A stretch of 64,000 nt of DNA from Bacteroidota bacterium (GTDB lineage: Bacteria > Bacteroidota > Bacteroidia > Chitinophagales > Chitinophagaceae). How positions within the stretch are numbered: the first letter of the stretch is position 1; every line of letters begins with the position of its first letter. Below, piece after piece: positions 49,306-58,218 of this stretch. The stretch covers positions 87,121 to 151,120 of the forward strand of contig CANGEP010000006.1 of NCBI GenBank assembly GCA_947452905.1, read 5' to 3'. The notes beneath the pieces are model-generated. The model saw nothing but the letters and a program-made list of their open reading frames with translations. It did not search any database and had not been told where the DNA came from. Made by a program: the position numbers and the translations under genes.

Positions 49306-50457
49306 TTATCCAATTGCCTGTGCTAAATCGTCAATGATATCATCAACATCTTCGATGCCCACACTTAATCGGATTAAACCATCGGTTAAGCCGTTGGCAA
49401 TTCTTTGCTCTCTGGGAATGGATGCATGCGTCATGCTTGCTGGATGATTAATCAATGATTCAACACCACCTAAACTTTCTGCTAAAGAAAATATTTTAGT
49501 ACTAGATAAAACTTTGGTAGCAGCGTCAATACTATCATCTTTCAAGGTAAAACTCATCATTCCCCCAAAACCACGCATTTGTTTTTTAGCAATAGTATGA
49601 TTAGGATGATCTTCAAAACCACACCAATATACTTTTGCTACTTTAGGGTGTGCACGTAAAAAGGCAGCTACTTTTTCACCATTCTCGCAATGTCTTTGCA
49701 TTCTTACATGTAAAGTTTTGATACCTCGTAGTACCAAGAAACAATCTTGTGGACCAGGCACAGCCCCTGTACTTTTTTGAATAAAATATAGTTGATCTCT
49801 TAATTCCTGATCGTTTAACATTAAGCAGCCTTGTATCACATCACTATGACCCCCTAAGTATTTTGTAGCAGAATGCATTACAATGGTAGCACCATCGTCT
49901 AATGGGTTTTGTAAATAAGGAGAAGCAAAAGTATTATCCACACATACAATACAATTATGTTGTTTGCCAATAGCAGCTACAGCTGCAATATCTGTAATAT
50001 TCATGAGTGGGTTGGTAGGTGTTTCAACCCAAATTAATTTTGTTTTTGGTGTAATAGCCGCCGCTACATTTTCTGCATTGGAAGTATCTACATAATGAAA
50101 TTTGATATTCATTTTTTCATACACTTTTGAAAACAATCGATAAGTGCCTCCATACATATCATGAGCTGCTATTACTTCGTCGCCAGGTACTAGCAAACGC
50201 ATTACTGCATCGGTAGCCGCTACGCCACTACTAAATGCCAGGCCAAATTTTCCATTCTCTATTACGGCAAAAGCCTCTTCTAATGCAAAACGTGTTGGAT
50301 TTTGACTTCTTGCATATTCATATCCTTTATGGACACCTGGTGCAGTCTGCACATAAGTGGAGGTTTGATAAATAGGGGTCATGATAGCTCCAGTACTAGG
50401 ATCTGGTTGGGCGCCTGCATGAATAAATTTAGTACCTAGATTATTTTTATGACTCAT
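49306..50457 (-). CDS. metB: Cys/Met metabolism PLP enzyme (cystathionine gamma-synthase type)
   Basis: The 383-residue enzyme has GTKFIHAGAQPDPSTGAIMT, YEYARSQNPTR, SSGVAATDAVMRLL, WVETPTNPLMNITDI and the PLP Lys in MHSATKYLGGHSDVIQG. The C-terminal SLAESLGGVESLINHPASMT is diagnostic of this fold. Gamma-synthase (methionine synthesis) and gamma-lyase are hard to separate by eye; the symbol is a best guess. It follows the SdpI-type gene by 24 bases on the same strand. Confidence 0.9.
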   Translation of the reverse strand: MSHKNNLGTKFIHAGAQPDPSTGAIMTPIYQTSTYVQTAPGVHKGYEYARSQNPTRFALEEAFAVIENGKFGLAFSSGVAATDAVMRLLVPGDEVIAAHDMYGGTYRLFSKVYEKMNIKFHYVDTSNAENVAAAITPKTKLIWVETPTNPLMNITDIAAVAAIGKQHNCIVCVDNTFASPYLQNPLDDGATIVMHSATKYLGGHSDVIQGCLMLNDQELRDQLYFIQKSTGAVPGPQDCFLVLRGIKTLHVRMQRHCENGEKVAAFLRAHPKVAKVYWCGFEDHPNHTIAKKQMRGFGGMMSFTLKDDSIDAATKVLSSTKIFSLAESLGGVESLINHPASMTHASIPREQRIANGLTDGLIRLSVGIEDVDDIIDDLAQAIG

Positions 50458-50481
50458 ATAATTTTTTAAAAAGCTAATGTT

Positions 50482-51147
50482 TTAAGAAGGTAATTGGTTA
50501 CCATTCTTATACATACGATAAGAATATAAAGTAGGCATTACTACCATGATAATAGTAGATGCCATAAAAACTACAAAACCCGCGAAAGAAGGTAAAAAGA
50601 AAGTACCTACTGCTTGTAGGAGTCCACCATATAACCAAAATTTACCTGCCACTTTATGGGTAGCATTCCAATTATCTACGTTATCAAGTGTCCAAGGTAA
50701 TTTAAAACCTGCGAAATAGTTTTGATGTAATTTGGGCAAATACCAACCCATGGCTGAAAAACAAATACCAATAAAGGGTAATAATATTTTGGTAATATTC
50801 ATGCTATGATTGGTAGCAGAATAAGTAATAATTAAACCGAGAATACTTAAAAAACCTACTAAAAAAACAGCTAGTTTTTTAAACATGCCATCGTCTTCTG
50901 ATTTCACTCTTTTAGGGTCAAAATTTTTGATATTTGATAAAAGAAAGAAACTAAATAGACCTACTGCTGCCATGATACTAGGTCCTAAGAAAATACTATC
51001 CTTTCCGCCAAACCCATCAGCTTCCCCCTTAAAGTTAAAATGGGTGGGAATTGTTTCGGGTAAACTTGGGTAAATATAAGCGGCATATCCAAAAGGGATA
51101 GTGAGTAAAATTAGCGCCAAAAGTAGGTTGGGTGTATTGTTCTTCAT
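50482..51147 (-). CDS. SdpI/DUF1648 family membrane protein
   Basis: The 221-residue protein has six or so spans and the DUF1648 start YPSLPETIPTHFNFKGEADG, followed by the SdpI-like PFIGICFSAMGWYLPKL and KLPWTLDNVDNWNATHKVAG. SdpI of Bacillus gives immunity to a peptide toxin. Many Bacteroidota relatives exist without toxin genes nearby, as here. I chose ATG at 51147; a TTG seven codons earlier is unlikely. It probably shares a transcript with the downstream PLP enzyme gene. Confidence 0.85.
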   Translation of the reverse strand: MKNNTPNLLLALILLTIPFGYAAYIYPSLPETIPTHFNFKGEADGFGGKDSIFLGPSIMAAVGLFSFFLLSNIKNFDPKRVKSEDDGMFKKLAVFLVGFLSILGLIITYSATNHSMNITKILLPFIGICFSAMGWYLPKLHQNYFAGFKLPWTLDNVDNWNATHKVAGKFWLYGGLLQAVGTFFLPSFAGFVVFMASTIIMVVMPTLYSYRMYKNGNQLPS

Positions 51148-51193
51148 GATTCCTAGTTTGTACCACAAGTTACTATTTATGCCTAAAAAAAAT

Positions 51194-51201
51194 TACTTTT
51201 G
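51194..51201 (+). promoter_or_regulatory. -7 box TACTTTTG upstream of the deoxyhypusine-synthase-like gene
   Basis: TACTTTTG fits TAnnTTTG and lies 17 bases before the ATG at 51219. No TTG is present at the usual spacing; the nearest (51158-51160) is 33 bases away. Confidence 0.5.
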
Positions 51202-51218
51202 CCTCAAATCTGAAAAAA

Positions 51219-52193
51219 ATGAGTAAAGGACCTGTTTCACAATTTATTGAACATCATTACCGACATTTTAATGCGGCCGCTTTGGTGGACGCTGCTAAAG
51301 GGTATGAGACCCATTTATTAGAAGGTGGAAAAATGTTGGTGAGCTTAGCAGGAGCTATGAGCACTGCAGAATTAGGTATTAGTTTGGCTGAAATGATTCG
51401 TCAAGATAAAATTGCCATTATTAGTTGTACCGGCGCCAATTTGGAAGAAGATGTTATGAACTTAGTCGCTCATAGCCATTATAAGCGTGTACCCAATTAC
51501 CGTGATTTGACACCTCAAGATGAGTGGGACTTATTAGAAAATCATTATAACCGTGTAACAGATACTTGCATACCTGAAGAAGAAGCTTTTCGTCGCTTAC
51601 AAAAACATTTAGTAAAAGTATGGAAGGATGCTGAAGCTGCTGGTGAAAGATATTTTCCCCATGAGTTTTTATATAAAGTAGTTTTAAGCGGAGATCTAGA
51701 GCAATACTACGAGATAGATCCAAAAAACAGTTGGATTGTCGCGGCTGCTAAAAAGAATATTCCTATTATCGTTCCAGGTTGGGAAGATAGCACTACCGGA
51801 AATATTTTTGCTAGTTATGTAATAAAAAATGAGTTAAAAGCGTCTACCGTTAAAAATGGTATTGAATATATGGTGATGTTAACTGAGTGGTACCGTGCTA
51901 ATAGTGGAGGTAAAGGAGTAGGGTTCTTCCAAGTTGGTGGAGGTATCGCAGGTGATTTCCCTATTTGTGTAGTTCCTATGATGTACCAAGATTTAGAATG
52001 GCATGATGTTCCATTTTGGAGCTATTTCTGTCAAGTAAGTGATAGCACTACCTCTTACGGTTCTTATTCTGGGGCTGTGCCTAATGAAAAAATTACTTGG
52101 GGTAAATTAGATATTCATACGCCTAAATTTATTGTAGAGAGTGATGCTACCATTGTAGTGCCATTGATTTTTGCTTTCATCTTAGGGCAGTAA
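51219..52193 (+). CDS. Deoxyhypusine-synthase-like protein
   Basis: The 324-residue protein belongs to the deoxyhypusine synthase family: LVSLAGAMSTAELGISLAEM, ISCTGANLEEDVMNLVAHSHY, VPGWEDSTTGNIFASYVI and GGGIAGDFPICVVPMM. The C-terminal KITWGKLDIHTP keeps the Lys (here Lys296) that forms the covalent imine intermediate in eukaryotic and archaeal enzymes. Those modify eIF5A with spermidine; bacteria lack eIF5A, so members here probably transfer an aminobutyl group to another acceptor, for example to make homospermidine (inference). It stands alone, with its own promoter box, and ends at a hairpin repeat. Confidence 0.9.
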   Translation: MSKGPVSQFIEHHYRHFNAAALVDAAKGYETHLLEGGKMLVSLAGAMSTAELGISLAEMIRQDKIAIISCTGANLEEDVMNLVAHSHYKRVPNYRDLTPQDEWDLLENHYNRVTDTCIPEEEAFRRLQKHLVKVWKDAEAAGERYFPHEFLYKVVLSGDLEQYYEIDPKNSWIVAAAKKNIPIIVPGWEDSTTGNIFASYVIKNELKASTVKNGIEYMVMLTEWYRANSGGKGVGFFQVGGGIAGDFPICVVPMMYQDLEWHDVPFWSYFCQVSDSTTSYGSYSGAVPNEKITWGKLDIHTPKFIVESDATIVVPLIFAFILGQ

Positions 52194-52389
52194 ATAAAAG
52201 AGCCCTTAATTTTTTTAAGGGTAAAAATAAATCGACGCCCTCGTTTATGGGGGGCGTCGAAAAATTATAAGAGGAAAATAAAAGAGCCCTTAATTTTTTT
52301 AAGGGTAAAAATAAATCGACGCCCTCGTTTATGGGGGGCGTCGAAAAATTATAAGAGGAAAATAAAAGAGCCCTTAATTTTTTTAAGGG
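52192..52389. repeat. 84-bp perfect tandem repeat, 2.4 copies, made of hairpins
   Basis: Two full units (52192-52275 and 52276-52359) are identical, and a third copies the first 30 bases (52360-52389). Each full unit has hairpin A, CCCTTAA-TTTTT-TTAAGGG, and hairpin B, TCGACGCCC with GGGCGTCGA around an 11-base loop. The array begins inside the stop codon of the forward gene. It fills the 207-base gap between convergent genes; the remainder is the terminator arm below. No ORF is seen in it. Confidence 0.93.
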
Positions 52390-52400
52390 CTCTTTTATTT
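52360..52400. terminator. Bidirectional terminator formed by the third repeat copy
   Basis: AAATAAAAGAGCCCTTAA (52360-52377) pairs perfectly with TTAAGGGCTCTTTTATTT (52383-52400) around TTTTT, an 18-bp stem. It abuts the stop codon of the reverse-strand M28 gene (52401-52403). Copies 1 and 2 of the repeat keep only the inner part of this stem. Confidence 0.88.
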
Positions 52401-53945
52401 TTAACGACTAGGCATGTTTAAAGGAATATCTCTTTTTAACATTTCGTCTCTTGTTGCAATATCACAAGCAGTATAGAAAACCATTTGTGCTCTTTTTTGC
52501 ATCAATTCAAAATTAATTTTTTCAATAGTGTCTGTTGGCTTATGATAGTCGGCTTGTAACATGCCATCATAGAAAAATAAAATAGGAACTCCTTTGCGTG
52601 CAAAATTATAATGATCGCTACGGTAATAAATCATATTAGGATCTTTAGGATCATCATATTTATAATCTAACGTGATGTTAGACGATTTTTTGTTAGCAGC
52701 CTCATTAATAGGCATCAATTCTGAACTTAATTTATCGTGACCTATTACATATACATAATTTAAAGAGTCGGCTGTTGGGCGCTCAGTATCTACACGGCCA
52801 ATCATGTCTGTGTTTAAATCAGCAGTTGTTTTGTCTAAAGGAAATAATGGGTGTTCTGAATAATATTGAGAACCCCATAATCCTTTTTCTTCTCCACTTA
52901 CTGTCATAAAAACAATTGTTCTTCTTGGGCTTTTACCTTTTTTAGCGGCTGCTGCAAAAGCTTCTGCCATTTGCATAACACCTACGGTACCAGAACCATC
53001 ATCATCAGCACCATAGTAAATCACGTTACCTCTTTTACCCAAGTGATCATAGTGGCCAGTTAAAAATAAGTACTCTTCTTTTTTATCAGTACCAGGTAAA
53101 TAAGCAATTACGTTACTGCTTTCTAAATTTTCAGTTGTTTTAGTAGCTGCTAAAGCAATTGTACTAGTGTAATCGCCTTTATTGCTAGCTGCTAAATCAG
53201 CAATACTAGTAGCAGATTTTCCTAAAATACTATTCGCAACCGAAGTAGAAACAGTGGCCATCAAAAATCCAGCAGCATCATTTTTCTTTAAATACATATT
53301 GCCTTTAGTTTCTGTTGGCATCTTTTTAGGAAAGCCAGCAGACACAGTGATCATTCCTGCAGCACCTTTAGCAACAGCTACGCGCATTTTAGCCATTGGA
53401 GAGGCAGGGTTGTTATTAAAAGCACGATTGCCGCCAGCACCCATGGTAGGCATGCCAGTGCTAGTTCCTTCTAAGATAATTACAAGCTTTCCTTTTACAT
53501 CTAATCCAGCATAATCATTTATACCTTTTGCTGAATCAACAATTCCAAAACCAGCAAATACTATATTGCTATAATCCCATTTGCCAGTAGCGATGGTTTG
53601 CAAAGAGAAAGTGAAGTCTTTGTCCCATTCAAAATTGTTACCATTAACTGTTAATTTTTTTTCGGTTAGGTTATCTTGATAGACTGGATACTTTTGTTGG
53701 TAACTATCGCCATTACCTGGTAATAAGCCCATTCTTTTAAATTCTGATTCAATAAAAGCGGCAGCCTTTTTTTGTCCAGGACTTGCTGTTTCGCGTCCTT
53801 CCATTTCGGCACTCGCTAAGATGGTTAATTTTTGTTTTAGTCCTTCTTGTGATATTACGGAACTAAATTTTGTTAAGTCTTCAGCTTTTTGAGCGAAGCC
53901 AAGAACTGGCATTAAAGCCAATACAAACCCCATTAATTTTTTCAT
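52401..53945 (-). CDS. Secreted M28 family zinc peptidase
   Basis: The 514-residue protein has a signal peptide (residues 1-19, ending GFAQ) and the N-terminal ILASAEMEGRETASPGQKKA typical of this subgroup. A protease-associated domain lies within residues 90-270, followed by M28 motifs GHYDHLGKRGN, YGADDDGSGTVG, SGEEKGLWGSQYY, TDMIGRVD and YRSDHYNFARKGVP. The zinc and catalytic residues appear intact. It lacks the C-terminal PDZ of the 5687 peptidase. The gene precedes the terminator and repeat and follows rpiB by 19 bases. Confidence 0.92.
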   Translation of the reverse strand: MKKLMGFVLALMPVLGFAQKAEDLTKFSSVISQEGLKQKLTILASAEMEGRETASPGQKKAAAFIESEFKRMGLLPGNGDSYQQKYPVYQDNLTEKKLTVNGNNFEWDKDFTFSLQTIATGKWDYSNIVFAGFGIVDSAKGINDYAGLDVKGKLVIILEGTSTGMPTMGAGGNRAFNNNPASPMAKMRVAVAKGAAGMITVSAGFPKKMPTETKGNMYLKKNDAAGFLMATVSTSVANSILGKSATSIADLAASNKGDYTSTIALAATKTTENLESSNVIAYLPGTDKKEEYLFLTGHYDHLGKRGNVIYYGADDDGSGTVGVMQMAEAFAAAAKKGKSPRRTIVFMTVSGEEKGLWGSQYYSEHPLFPLDKTTADLNTDMIGRVDTERPTADSLNYVYVIGHDKLSSELMPINEAANKKSSNITLDYKYDDPKDPNMIYYRSDHYNFARKGVPILFFYDGMLQADYHKPTDTIEKINFELMQKRAQMVFYTACDIATRDEMLKRDIPLNMPSR

Positions 53946-53964
53946 AGATTTAATTTAATGTGAA

Positions 53965-54420
53965 TTAAGAGCAAGCAATTTTATGTACACGATTTTGATG
54001 TCTTCCACCTTCAAAGGCAGTTGTCATAAATTTTTCAATCATTTCTTTGGCTAAGTCTAAGCTTACAAATCGAGCCGGAACACAAATCATGTTGGCATCA
54101 TTGTGTAATCTTGTTAATTCAGCCACTTCGGTAACCCAGCATAAACCAGCACGAATGCCTGCGTGTTTGTTAGCAGTCATGGCAACTCCATTAGCACTAC
54201 CACAAAATAGAATACCAAAGCTGGCTTCACCTGTTTCAACACTTGTTGCAGTGGGGTGAGCAAAGTCGGGATAGTCAACGGAGTCGGTATTGTAAGTGCC
54301 AAAATCTTTAACGCTATAGCCTTGAGATTCCAACCAAGTTTTTACCTCGTTTTTATAATCGATACCTGCGTGATCACAACCTATTGCGATAGGTTTAGTT
54401 GCGTCAAATACAAATGCCAT
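53965..54420 (-). CDS. rpiB: Ribose 5-phosphate isomerase B
   Basis: RpiB interconverts ribose 5-phosphate and ribulose 5-phosphate. The 151 residues have IAIGCDHAGIDYKN, DYPDFAHPTA, the catalytic Cys in ILFCGSANGVAMTANKH (family usually GSGxGxxxxANK), and RAGLCWVTEVAELTRLHNDANM with the family His/Asn. The site Cys and anion-binding loops are intact. It is followed by the M28 peptidase gene and preceded by tatC after 27 bases, so these three may form one transcript. Confidence 0.94.
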   Translation of the reverse strand: MAFVFDATKPIAIGCDHAGIDYKNEVKTWLESQGYSVKDFGTYNTDSVDYPDFAHPTATSVETGEASFGILFCGSANGVAMTANKHAGIRAGLCWVTEVAELTRLHNDANMICVPARFVSLDLAKEMIEKFMTTAFEGGRHQNRVHKIACS

Positions 54421-54447
54421 ATGCTAATTATTAAAATAGTTTATTGA

Positions 54448-55299
54448 TTAATCCCACTCCTCCTCTTGTTTTTCAATCGATTTATATGCCCATCTTGATA
54501 CAAAGATGCTAAACTCAAATAAAGAGTATAAAGGGATAAAGACTATTGTTTGGCTATACCAATCTGGGCTTGGTGTAATAAATGCAGCAATAATTAAAAT
54601 GATGACTACTGCATACTTTCTTGTATTAGATAAAAATTTTGGTGTTACTAAGCCAATTTTAGTAAGCAAGAATACAATTACGGGCAATTCAAATGCAATG
54701 CCACAACCTAAGATAAGGTTGGTTAAATTATCTAGGTAATCGGCAAAAGTTGGAATAGTAGTAATGATATTTTTTGTGCCTAATTGAAAACTGGCTAAAA
54801 AATTAAAAGTAAAAGGGCCTAAAACAAAAAAACCAAAAGCAGCTCCAAAAAAGAAAAAGAAAGACACCCAAAAAATCATGAATCGAGTATTCTTTAATTC
54901 GTTTTCTTTTAAAGCCGGTTTAATAAATAACCATACCTGCCAAAAAACAAATGGGAAAGCAACAATTACTCCACCTACCATGGCCATGCTAATGGCACTT
55001 AAAAACTGACCCCCAAAAGTGGTACTTTGTAACTGTGTTTTTACAGGAGGCATACAAAGAGAATCTCCTAAGTGCAGCCAATGTGACAAATTACAAAAAG
55101 CCTTGTAAGTGATAAAGTCGGAATTTAGTGGACCGGTGATGATGTTGTCCATTATCCAATCTCTATAAATAAAAATTACAATTGCTGCTATTAATATGGA
55201 ACTTACAGAGCGTACAATAGTGCCTCTTAACACTTCGAGATGGTCTATAAAAGACATCTCAGACTCTTCGCTTTTTTTAAATCTATCAAATATTGCCAT
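54448..55299 (-). CDS. tatC: Sec-independent protein translocase TatC
   Basis: TatC recognises twin-arginine signals. The 283-residue protein has the N-terminal ESEMSFIDHLEVLRGTIVRS (family FxxHLxELRxR), six spans, and FPFVFWQVWLFIKPALKENE with the conserved FW-xF-Pro region, then FGAAFGFFVLGPFTFNFLAS. It is the export partner for the Tat-type proteins encoded at 33842, 36475, 37076 and 39279. tatA is not in the window. The 71-base gap to the CorC gene holds TAACTTTA at the promoter position, one base off consensus. Confidence 0.95.
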   Translation of the reverse strand: MAIFDRFKKSEESEMSFIDHLEVLRGTIVRSVSSILIAAIVIFIYRDWIMDNIITGPLNSDFITYKAFCNLSHWLHLGDSLCMPPVKTQLQSTTFGGQFLSAISMAMVGGVIVAFPFVFWQVWLFIKPALKENELKNTRFMIFWVSFFFFFGAAFGFFVLGPFTFNFLASFQLGTKNIITTIPTFADYLDNLTNLILGCGIAFELPVIVFLLTKIGLVTPKFLSNTRKYAVVIILIIAAFITPSPDWYSQTIVFIPLYSLFEFSIFVSRWAYKSIEKQEEEWD

Positions 55300-55370
55300 G
55301 GAACTATTTCAATGAGGGCTAAAGTTAAGGTTTATAGGGCAAAAAGGGAAGCCAAAAGCTAAAAATAGTA

Positions 55371-56603
55371 CTAGCGGATTTTGATTTTAACCTTCTCAAT
55401 ACGGGTATCACTAACCGTTAAAATTTCGGCGTCAAAATGGGTTAAATGCATCAGTGTGCGCACTTTGGGGATCGACTCATGTTGTTGAATTAAATAGCCA
55501 CTTAGGGTTTCGGCCGAATCGGTCGAAAAATCTATACCATATTTTTCATATAGGTAATCTAATTCCAATCGGCCACTAAAAATATATTCCGTTTCGGAGA
55601 CTTGTTTCTCTAAAAATTCTTGCTCATCGTATTCATCATCTATCTCCCCAAAAATCTCTTCCAATACATCTTCCATGGTAACCATACCTGCAGTACCCCC
55701 AAACTCGTCCACTACCCAGGCTATACTTTTTCTTTTTTTGGAAAAAAGGTTAATTAAATCAGCAGCATTCATGCTTTCTGGTACCAATAATATAGGATGT
55801 ATAATAGAGGCAATTTGGGTTGGTTTTTTAAATAAATCTAATTGATGAACATAGCCAATGATGGAATCTAAAGTTTCTTCGTATACAATAAGCTTGCTTA
55901 ATTTAGTTTCAATAAATAAAGCTCTTAAATCTTCGATAGAAGTGTGTAATTCAACACCAACAATTTCGGTGCGAGGTACTAGGCACTCTCTAATTTTAAT
56001 ATCTGGTAGGCTTAATGCATTCTCAAATAAGTCGGTATTTAAATCCTGCTCCGTGTGTTCCACGCTTTGTTGTATAAAATGTGCCAAGTCGACCTTCGAA
56101 AAAGCTTCTTTTGATTTAGTTACTTTTACTTGAAATAAATACCTTACAACCCACTGGGCAATAGTCACTAATAATTTTGTTAGCGGACTAAATAAAACAT
56201 GAAAAAACTGTGCTAACGGAGCAAAACTAGTAATCATAGAAGCCGCTCTGGCTTTGAATATGGCTTTAGGCACTAACTCGCCAATTAGTAAAATTACTAA
56301 AGTAGAAACAATGGTATTGCCAATCAATAATGCATAACTTTCAAATGCAAAATGATGCCATATATATTTTTCTAATAAGGCCTCAAACTGAATACCAAAA
56401 ACTACTAAGGATACATTTAAGCCAATTAAACAAGTGCCAATAAATTCAGTTGGCTTTTCTAAAAAACTTGTGATTATTTTAGAGGAGGCGTCATGATTTT
56501 TTTTCTTTAGTTCAAGGCTTAATCGGTTGGCACTCACAAAGCCAATTTCGTAGCCCGAAAAAAAGCCAATTAAAAGTAAGGATATGATGATTGCAAAAAA
56601 CAT
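55371..56603 (-). CDS. CNNM/CBS/CorC-domain membrane protein (HlyC/CorC family)
   Basis: The 410-residue protein has a CNNM membrane domain (four spans, about 1-175, start FFAIIISLLLIGFFSGYEIG). A CBS pair follows (about 195-320, with LSLPDIKIRECLVPRTEIVG and KSIAWVVDEFGGTAGMVTME), then a C-terminal CorC/HlyC transporter-associated domain (SGRLELDYLYEKYG). The family is linked to divalent-cation efflux, mainly Mg2+ or Co2+, and in Bacteroidota one branch is GldE of the gliding machinery. The motifs cannot separate those. It follows the aldo/keto reductase gene on the same strand by 25 bases. Confidence 0.88.
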   Translation of the reverse strand: MFFAIIISLLLIGFFSGYEIGFVSANRLSLELKKKNHDASSKIITSFLEKPTEFIGTCLIGLNVSLVVFGIQFEALLEKYIWHHFAFESYALLIGNTIVSTLVILLIGELVPKAIFKARAASMITSFAPLAQFFHVLFSPLTKLLVTIAQWVVRYLFQVKVTKSKEAFSKVDLAHFIQQSVEHTEQDLNTDLFENALSLPDIKIRECLVPRTEIVGVELHTSIEDLRALFIETKLSKLIVYEETLDSIIGYVHQLDLFKKPTQIASIIHPILLVPESMNAADLINLFSKKRKSIAWVVDEFGGTAGMVTMEDVLEEIFGEIDDEYDEQEFLEKQVSETEYIFSGRLELDYLYEKYGIDFSTDSAETLSGYLIQQHESIPKVRTLMHLTHFDAEILTVSDTRIEKVKIKIR

Positions 56604-56628
56604 CTTGTTTATTTAATTTAAGCTATCA

Positions 56629-57618
56629 CTACCATTCAGGTAAAACAGGTTTTGTATCCACAATATCATCTATTTGTTGCATGATTTCGGGGGTTAACAT
56701 TTGTGCTGTTTCTAAGGCAGTTAAGTTATCTATTAATTGCTCTTTTTTGGTAGCACCTAAAATGGCGGTAGTAACATTTGGATTTTTAATACACCAAGCA
56801 ATACTTAAGGAAGCAGTACTTACTTTTAAGGCTTTTGCTAATGCACCAAGCTGCTGCACCTTATTAATTTTATCTTGCATCAACCATCTATCCCTTAACC
56901 ATTCAAAACCTTCGATATGAAATCTAGAATCCTCAGGAATGCCGTCATTGTATTTCCCAGTTAAAAGACCTGCCGCTAAGGGACTCCAGATGGTAGTACC
57001 TAAACCTTGGTTTTTAAATATTTCCAAAAACTCCTTTTCCATTTTATTTCGCTCAAATAAATTGTATTGAGGTTGCTCAACCGATGGGCCAATTAAACGA
57101 TAAGCGTCTGCTACACGATGTGCTTCCATAATTTCAACACCACTCCATTCGCTAGTGCCCCAATATAATATTTTACCTTGTTGAATTAAGGTATTCATTG
57201 TTTGCACTACTTCAACAATGGGTGTTGTTTTGTCGGGACGATGACAAAAATAAATATCTAAATAATCTGTTTGTAATCTTTGTAATGCTTCGTGACAAGC
57301 TTCCGTTAAGTGTTTTCTGCTTAACCCAGTTTGATTAGGCTTATTTTCTTTTCCTCTCCATCCAAAATAGGCTTTAGAAGAAAGTACATAGGAAGTTCGG
57401 TCCCATTTTTTTTTATTTAAAACCCTTCCCATCATTTTCTCACTCTCGCCAGCAGCGTATACTTCGGCATTATCAAAAAAATTAACACCTGCATCATAAG
57501 CAATACCCATAAGCATATCCGATGTGGTATCGTCAATTTGTTTGTGAAAAGTTACCCAGCTTCCAAAGCTTAAAGTGCTTAATTGAAGTCCGGTTTTACC
57601 CATTTTTCTGTATTCCAT
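56629..57618 (-). CDS. Aldo/keto reductase
   Basis: The 329-residue NADPH-dependent oxidoreductase resembles the Kv-beta/YghZ branch. It has YRKMGKTGLQLSTLSFGSW, the catalytic tetrad positions in NFFDNAEVYAAGESE (Asp, Tyr), VLSSKAYFGW (Lys) and DYLDIYFCHRPD (His), plus SIAWCIKNPNVTTAILGATK. The reduced carbonyl substrate cannot be assigned. It follows the lptC-type gene by 9 bases and precedes the CorC-like gene. Confidence 0.92.
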   Translation of the reverse strand: MEYRKMGKTGLQLSTLSFGSWVTFHKQIDDTTSDMLMGIAYDAGVNFFDNAEVYAAGESEKMMGRVLNKKKWDRTSYVLSSKAYFGWRGKENKPNQTGLSRKHLTEACHEALQRLQTDYLDIYFCHRPDKTTPIVEVVQTMNTLIQQGKILYWGTSEWSGVEIMEAHRVADAYRLIGPSVEQPQYNLFERNKMEKEFLEIFKNQGLGTTIWSPLAAGLLTGKYNDGIPEDSRFHIEGFEWLRDRWLMQDKINKVQQLGALAKALKVSTASLSIAWCIKNPNVTTAILGATKKEQLIDNLTALETAQMLTPEIMQQIDDIVDTKPVLPEW

Positions 57619-57627
57619 AATTATTTA

Positions 57628-58218
57628 TTAAGGGTTTAATTTACTTGTATCTGAAATAATAGCAAAGCTATTAGGTTGGGGCTTAAATATTTTTATATCC
57701 GTTAAATCTTGGTTGGCTTCAAAGCCTAAGCCATAAATTTTTGAAATGGGGTTATGTTGTTTAACAATCACTTCTTTATCGGTATGAAACTTGTTTGTGT
57801 TTTGATCCCAATACATTTCCTTGCACCAAAGTGTGTCTCCATGTATATTGTAAACAATTACATTGTCTCTAAGGTAAACTTTATTTTCGGCTTCAATATA
57901 ATGGGCATAATCGGCAGTCAATTTACTTTCCACTATTGCACTGTCTTTAAAAAAATCTGCTTTTATAGAATTGGGGAATTCAACCATTCTGCCACTATCT
58001 ATTAAATATTTTTTCATTAATGGACCCATTAATTTAGCAGACATTCTGCCATTGGTACTCATGTAAATAGAAACATCTTTTCCAATATCAATAGCACCGG
58101 CACGCGAACCCAATGCCCTTACTTCGTTTACATTGTTTTCACAGGCTACCATAAAAAAGCAGCTACTCAATAAAGTAACTGCTAGAGAAATATTTTTATA
58201 GGAAAAATGACTAGTCAT
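57628..58218 (-). CDS. lptC: LPS export ABC transporter periplasmic protein LptC
   Basis: The 196-residue protein has one N-terminal membrane or lipoprotein segment (VTLLSSCFFMVAC) and a periplasmic beta-jellyroll with RMSAKLMGPLMKKYLIDSG, ADFFKDSAIVESKLTADYA and YWDQNTNKFHTDKEVIVKQ, as in LptC. It links LptBFG to LptA. The ATG at 58218 overlaps the stop of the upstream OMP gene (ATGACTAG), a coupled arrangement. An in-frame GTG nine codons earlier is less likely. The lipobox-like MVAC may make it a lipoprotein. Confidence 0.88.
   Translation of the reverse strand: MTSHFSYKNISLAVTLLSSCFFMVACENNVNEVRALGSRAGAIDIGKDVSIYMSTNGRMSAKLMGPLMKKYLIDSGRMVEFPNSIKADFFKDSAIVESKLTADYAHYIEAENKVYLRDNVIVYNIHGDTLWCKEMYWDQNTNKFHTDKEVIVKQHNPISKIYGLGFEANQDLTDIKIFKPQPNSFAIISDTSKLNP

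Noticed and set aside
52192..52400. CRISPR array
   Set aside because: The repeats are head-to-tail with an 84-bp unit and no unique spacers, and no cas genes are present.
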